Shown here: positions 5,115 through 7,858 of the stretch, piece by piece
Position numbering within the stretch: the first letter of the stretch is position 1
Layout of the letters: the number at the start of each line of letters is the position of its first letter
Assembly (NCBI GenBank): GCA_946479055.1
Contig: CAMLEX010000209.1
Span: forward strand, 1-7,858
Direction: 5' to 3'
DNA from: an uncultured Bacteroidota bacterium
Lineage (GTDB): Bacteria > Bacteroidota > Bacteroidia > Chitinophagales > Chitinophagaceae
Length of the DNA: 7,858 bases
The notes under the pieces: generated by a model
Databases searched by the model: none
The model's input: the letters and a program-made list of their open reading frames with translations, nothing else
What the model was told of the DNA's origin: nothing
Made by a program: the position numbers and the translations under genes

Positions 5115-7858
5115 ATGAAATATTTACTAAGTCTCATTTTCTCCATTACAATCACTGCAGCGGGTTTTGCACAGGATAGCATCCGCTACCGTGTCATTTT
5201 CATTAGTGATGCGGGGAAAATGAATGCAGAGCAACAAAAAATATTTCAGCATGCAGCTAATAATATTCTTGAAAAAAGAACCACTGTATTTTACCTGGAC
5301 AACAATCAATACTTGCAGGGGAAAATACCGGCTGATAGTAAAGAAGGGAGATTGGCCCGAAACATACTCCGCTCAGAATATGAACCGTTGAGAGCCAGGG
5401 GAGCCAGTGTTTATTTTATAGCAGCCAATCCCGCCTGGAATAATTTGGGAACGCATGGCTCAGAAAAAAAAGATATAGATTCCCTATTAAAGACAACGCC
5501 TGCTACTACTTGTCCTGATCCCATAGAAATAAACCTCACCGATAGTTTAACCATTATTGCTTTTAATAGTGAGTGGTGGTTATTTCCTTCTGCAACTACC
5601 AATGTTGATGATAGCTGTGAATGTAAAACCAAATTGGATGTATTAGCAAGCCTCGATGAACTGCGTTTTAAGAACAGGGATAAATTTGTGTTGTTAGCAT
5701 CGTATCATCCTTTTCAAAGCTATGGAGTTAACGGCAGCAGATCTACATTGAAAGATCATTTGTTTCCCCTTACGGCAGTCAATAAGAATCTTTACGTACC
5801 GCTGCCCGTAGTTGGTTCCCTATATCCTTTTTTTCGTTCCACATTTACTACTCCCAAAAATCTAAAGCATCCTCTATATAAGGAGATGGTAAAAACGATT
5901 GATGAGATATTTGAGGATTTTCCTAACCTGGTACATGTATCGGGTCGTGATAACGGACTTCAGTTGATAAAAGATAAAAAGTTGCAGGTGGTAAGTGGGG
6001 AAGGGGCCATGCATAGCAGCACAAAAAAAGGAAAACATACTTTATTTGCCAATGCCAGGCCAGGGTATACAATGGTGGATCTTCTTCAGAATAATACCCT
6101 GCGATTCAGCTTTTATAATTATGCAGGCACGGTGCAACAATCATTTACCTGGGCACTGCCTTATACCACGATACATGAAGTAGATACATTAAGTGATAAA
6201 AATATTTCCGGCGATAGCGTCATGGTGCAGGTGCATCCATCGTATAACGAACCAGGAAAACTGCACCGGATTTTTTTTGGCGAAAATTACCGGAAAGAAT
6301 GGGCTGCGCCTGCTATGCTTCCTGTGATTCGTTTATCTAAAGTTCAGGGTGGCTTAACGCCTTTGAAACGGGGTGGTGGTATGCAATCGAAATCATTACG
6401 GTTAGCAGATAAAAATGGTAAAGAATGGGTAATACGAAGTGTTGAAAAAAGTCCTGACGCATTATTGCCTGAAAATTTCAGGCAAACATTTGCAAGAGAT
6501 TGGTTGGATGATGCCACCAGTGCACAGCATCCTTTTTCAGCACTAATAGTACCGCCAATAGCTAATGCGGTGAAGGTACCACATGCTCAACCCGTAATTG
6601 GCGTAATAGCGCCGGATAAAAATCTCGGTATTCATGAAAGAACTTTTTCAAACATGGTGGTATTGCTGGAAGAAAGAGAACCGCTGGACAATTCCGATAA
6701 TTCGGAAAAAATGAAGAAGAACCTGCAAAGCGATAACGACAATAGCATTCTGGCGAAAGAATTTCTGAATGCCCGCATGCTGGATATGTTATTAGGCGAT
6801 TGGGACCGTCATGAAGATCAGTGGCGGTGGAAAGACAATGCGAAAGGCAAAACAAAAACTTACCTGGGTATTCCCCGTGACCGTGACCAGGTTTTTCATG
6901 TTACACAAGGACTGATTCCTAAAATAGCGTCACGGGATTATGTATTGCCTACGTTAAGAAACTTTGATCCGCATATTGAAGATGTAAAATGGGTGCTCTT
7001 TAAAACAAGGTTTGTAAATGCTTATCCTGAATTTCAACTAAGCCGCGATGAATGGAAAACACAAGCTGAAAAATTTAAACAAGCAATAACTGATTCTGTA
7101 CTGGAAACAGCTTTGAAACGATTGCCGAAACCTGCGTATGACCTACGGCATGATGTATTGCTTCAAAATCTTAAATCACGAAGAGACAATATCCCTTTCG
7201 CTTTGGATAAATATTACCGGTTTATTCAAAAAGTAGCAGACATACAAACCAGTGATAAAAATGAATGGGTACAAATAACCGATGCAGCCAACGGTGGATT
7301 GAATATCCGTATTTCAAAAATAAATAAGAACGGAAAAATAGAAGACGAGTTGATGAATAAGACGTATGATCCGTCCTTAACAAAAGAAATACGGCTGTAT
7401 ACACGCAATGGCAATGATAGTATTGTGTTGAATAATAAAACCTCCACTATCAAACTGCGCATTATTGGCGGAAATGATAGGAAGGCTTATAATGTTATTG
7501 CGTTGAAGAACAGGACAAGCCTTTATGATAAGCAAAATGAATCAGCTTTTTATGGTAATGTTTCACGAATAAAAAAACATATTTCCAATGATAGCCTGAA
7601 CACAGTGTTTACACCGGTCAATCTCTATAATATATGGATGCCTATATTTTTGATTGGCCTGAACCTGGATGATGGATTTATTTTTGGGGCCGGTTTTAAA
7701 TTTACGAAGCAGGAAGGGTTCAGAAAATTACCTTATGCCAACACACAACAATTGTTGGCAGGATATTCTTTTTCTACCGGTGCCTATCGTATCCGGTATA
7801 ACGGAGAATGGATACACACATTTGGAAAAACTGATTTTACAATACAGGCTTTGGCAAA
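5115..7858 (+). CDS. Large outer membrane fusion: degenerate metallophosphoesterase, kinase-like middle domain, BamA/D15 barrel (3' end outside window)
   Basis: The frame is open without interruption from ATG 5115 to the right edge (914 codons). A Sec signal peptide covers residues 1-19, with likely cleavage GFA|Q. Residues about 23-300 follow the calcineurin-type phosphoesterase pattern found in Bacteroidota barrel-linked enzymes: VIFISDAG, VFYLDNNQY, AANPAWN, SYHPFQSYGVNG, HLFPLT, VPLPVVGSLYPFFRS and SGRDN. The usual GDN, GNHD, HHPF and GHDH metal motifs are replaced by DNN (62-64), ANPA (104-107), YHPF (197-200) and GRDN (277-280), so this domain is probably not catalytic. Residues about 400-730 include GGGMQSKSLRL (420-430), VIRSVEK, LLGDWDRHEDQW (559-570) and IPRDRDQVF (586-594), which resemble kinase-fold catalytic and metal loops. 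From about 835 on, the sequence (GLNLDDGFIFGAGFKF, EGFRKLPY) is the start of a surface-antigen D15/BamA barrel. It should sit in the outer membrane with its soluble domains in the periplasm. The domain order is family knowledge plus inspection; the kinase reading is inference. No ribosome binding site is evident before the ATG. Confidence 0.85.
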   Translation, partial: MKYLLSLIFSITITAAGFAQDSIRYRVIFISDAGKMNAEQQKIFQHAANNILEKRTTVFYLDNNQYLQGKIPADSKEGRLARNILRSEYEPLRARGASVYFIAANPAWNNLGTHGSEKKDIDSLLKTTPATTCPDPIEINLTDSLTIIAFNSEWWLFPSATTNVDDSCECKTKLDVLASLDELRFKNRDKFVLLASYHPFQSYGVNGSRSTLKDHLFPLTAVNKNLYVPLPVVGSLYPFFRSTFTTPKNLKHPLYKEMVKTIDEIFEDFPNLVHVSGRDNGLQLIKDKKLQVVSGEGAMHSSTKKGKHTLFANARPGYTMVDLLQNNTLRFSFYNYAGTVQQSFTWALPYTTIHEVDTLSDKNISGDSVMVQVHPSYNEPGKLHRIFFGENYRKEWAAPAMLPVIRLSKVQGGLTPLKRGGGMQSKSLRLADKNGKEWVIRSVEKSPDALLPENFRQTFARDWLDDATSAQHPFSALIVPPIANAVKVPHAQPVIGVIAPDKNLGIHERTFSNMVVLLEEREPLDNSDNSEKMKKNLQSDNDNSILAKEFLNARMLDMLLGDWDRHEDQWRWKDNAKGKTKTYLGIPRDRDQVFHVTQGLIPKIASRDYVLPTLRNFDPHIEDVKWVLFKTRFVNAYPEFQLSRDEWKTQAEKFKQAITDSVLETALKRLPKPAYDLRHDVLLQNLKSRRDNIPFALDKYYRFIQKVADIQTSDKNEWVQITDAANGGLNIRISKINKNGKIEDELMNKTYDPSLTKEIRLYTRNGNDSIVLNNKTSTIKLRIIGGNDRKAYNVIALKNRTSLYDKQNESAFYGNVSRIKKHISNDSLNTVFTPVNLYNIWMPIFLIGLNLDDGFIFGAGFKFTKQEGFRKLPYANTQQLLAGYSFSTGAYRIRYNGEWIHTFGKTDFTIQALA

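Noticed and set aside
5995..6183. Short plus-strand open frame inside the fusion gene
   Set aside because: It is a shadow in another frame of the long coding sequence, which has clear homology landmarks on both sides.
5115..7858. Possible frameshift or pseudogene in the large fusion gene because of its missing active-site motifs
   Set aside because: I read the frame codon by codon to the window edge and found no stop or frame change. The losses are substitutions in an intact reading frame.

Overview
The window looks like a chromosomal segment of a Bacteroidota bacterium, most likely of the Chitinophagales. The support is moderate AT richness, Cys lipoboxes in two small secreted proteins, weak or absent Shine-Dalgarno sequences, a large BamA-type outer membrane fusion protein, a REP-associated transposase, and the CTTTGCG-type inverted repeat that I associate with this phylum. 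I made no database search, so the taxonomic call is inference. All confident genes lie on the plus strand.

Layout, left to right. (1) The 3' end of a PQQ-like beta-propeller protein (3-314). (2) A compact mobile cassette: a Y1 HUH transposase of the REP-associated (RAYT) type (523-1086), bracketed by two near-identical 23-nt hairpins in inverted orientation (472-494 and 1092-1114). A decayed third copy of the hairpin plus its tail lies 1.3 kb downstream (2429-2474). (3) A repeat-rich stretch around a small orphan lipoprotein gene (1487-1930), which ends at a clear intrinsic terminator (2002-2030). (4) A 760-base stretch without a confident gene (1931-2691), holding that terminator, a copy of a roughly 40-bp dispersed repeat and the third REP copy. 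(5) A gene for an HD phosphohydrolase fused to a Pycsar-effector-type membrane domain (2692-3909). It is followed 59 bases later by an SdiA-regulated-family lipoprotein gene (3969-4823), possibly co-transcribed. (6) A 291-base intergenic region with a CTTTGCG inverted repeat array (4878-4964). (7) The 5' 914 codons of a very large envelope protein that runs off the right edge (5115-7858). It has a signal peptide, a metallophosphoesterase-like domain that has lost most of its metal-binding motifs, a middle domain with protein-kinase-like motifs, and the start of a BamA/D15 beta-barrel.

Functional picture. The left third is shaped by mobile and repetitive DNA. The right two thirds encode envelope proteins. 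The HD-PycTM protein is the only candidate for a defence or nucleotide-signalling role. No cyclase gene is visible beside it, so it is either an orphan effector or a related signalling protein outside Pycsar. The most interesting items are the pseudo-phosphoesterase/kinase-like/barrel fusion, the orphan HD-PycTM fusion, and the RAYT cassette whose two hairpins differ by compensated base pairs.
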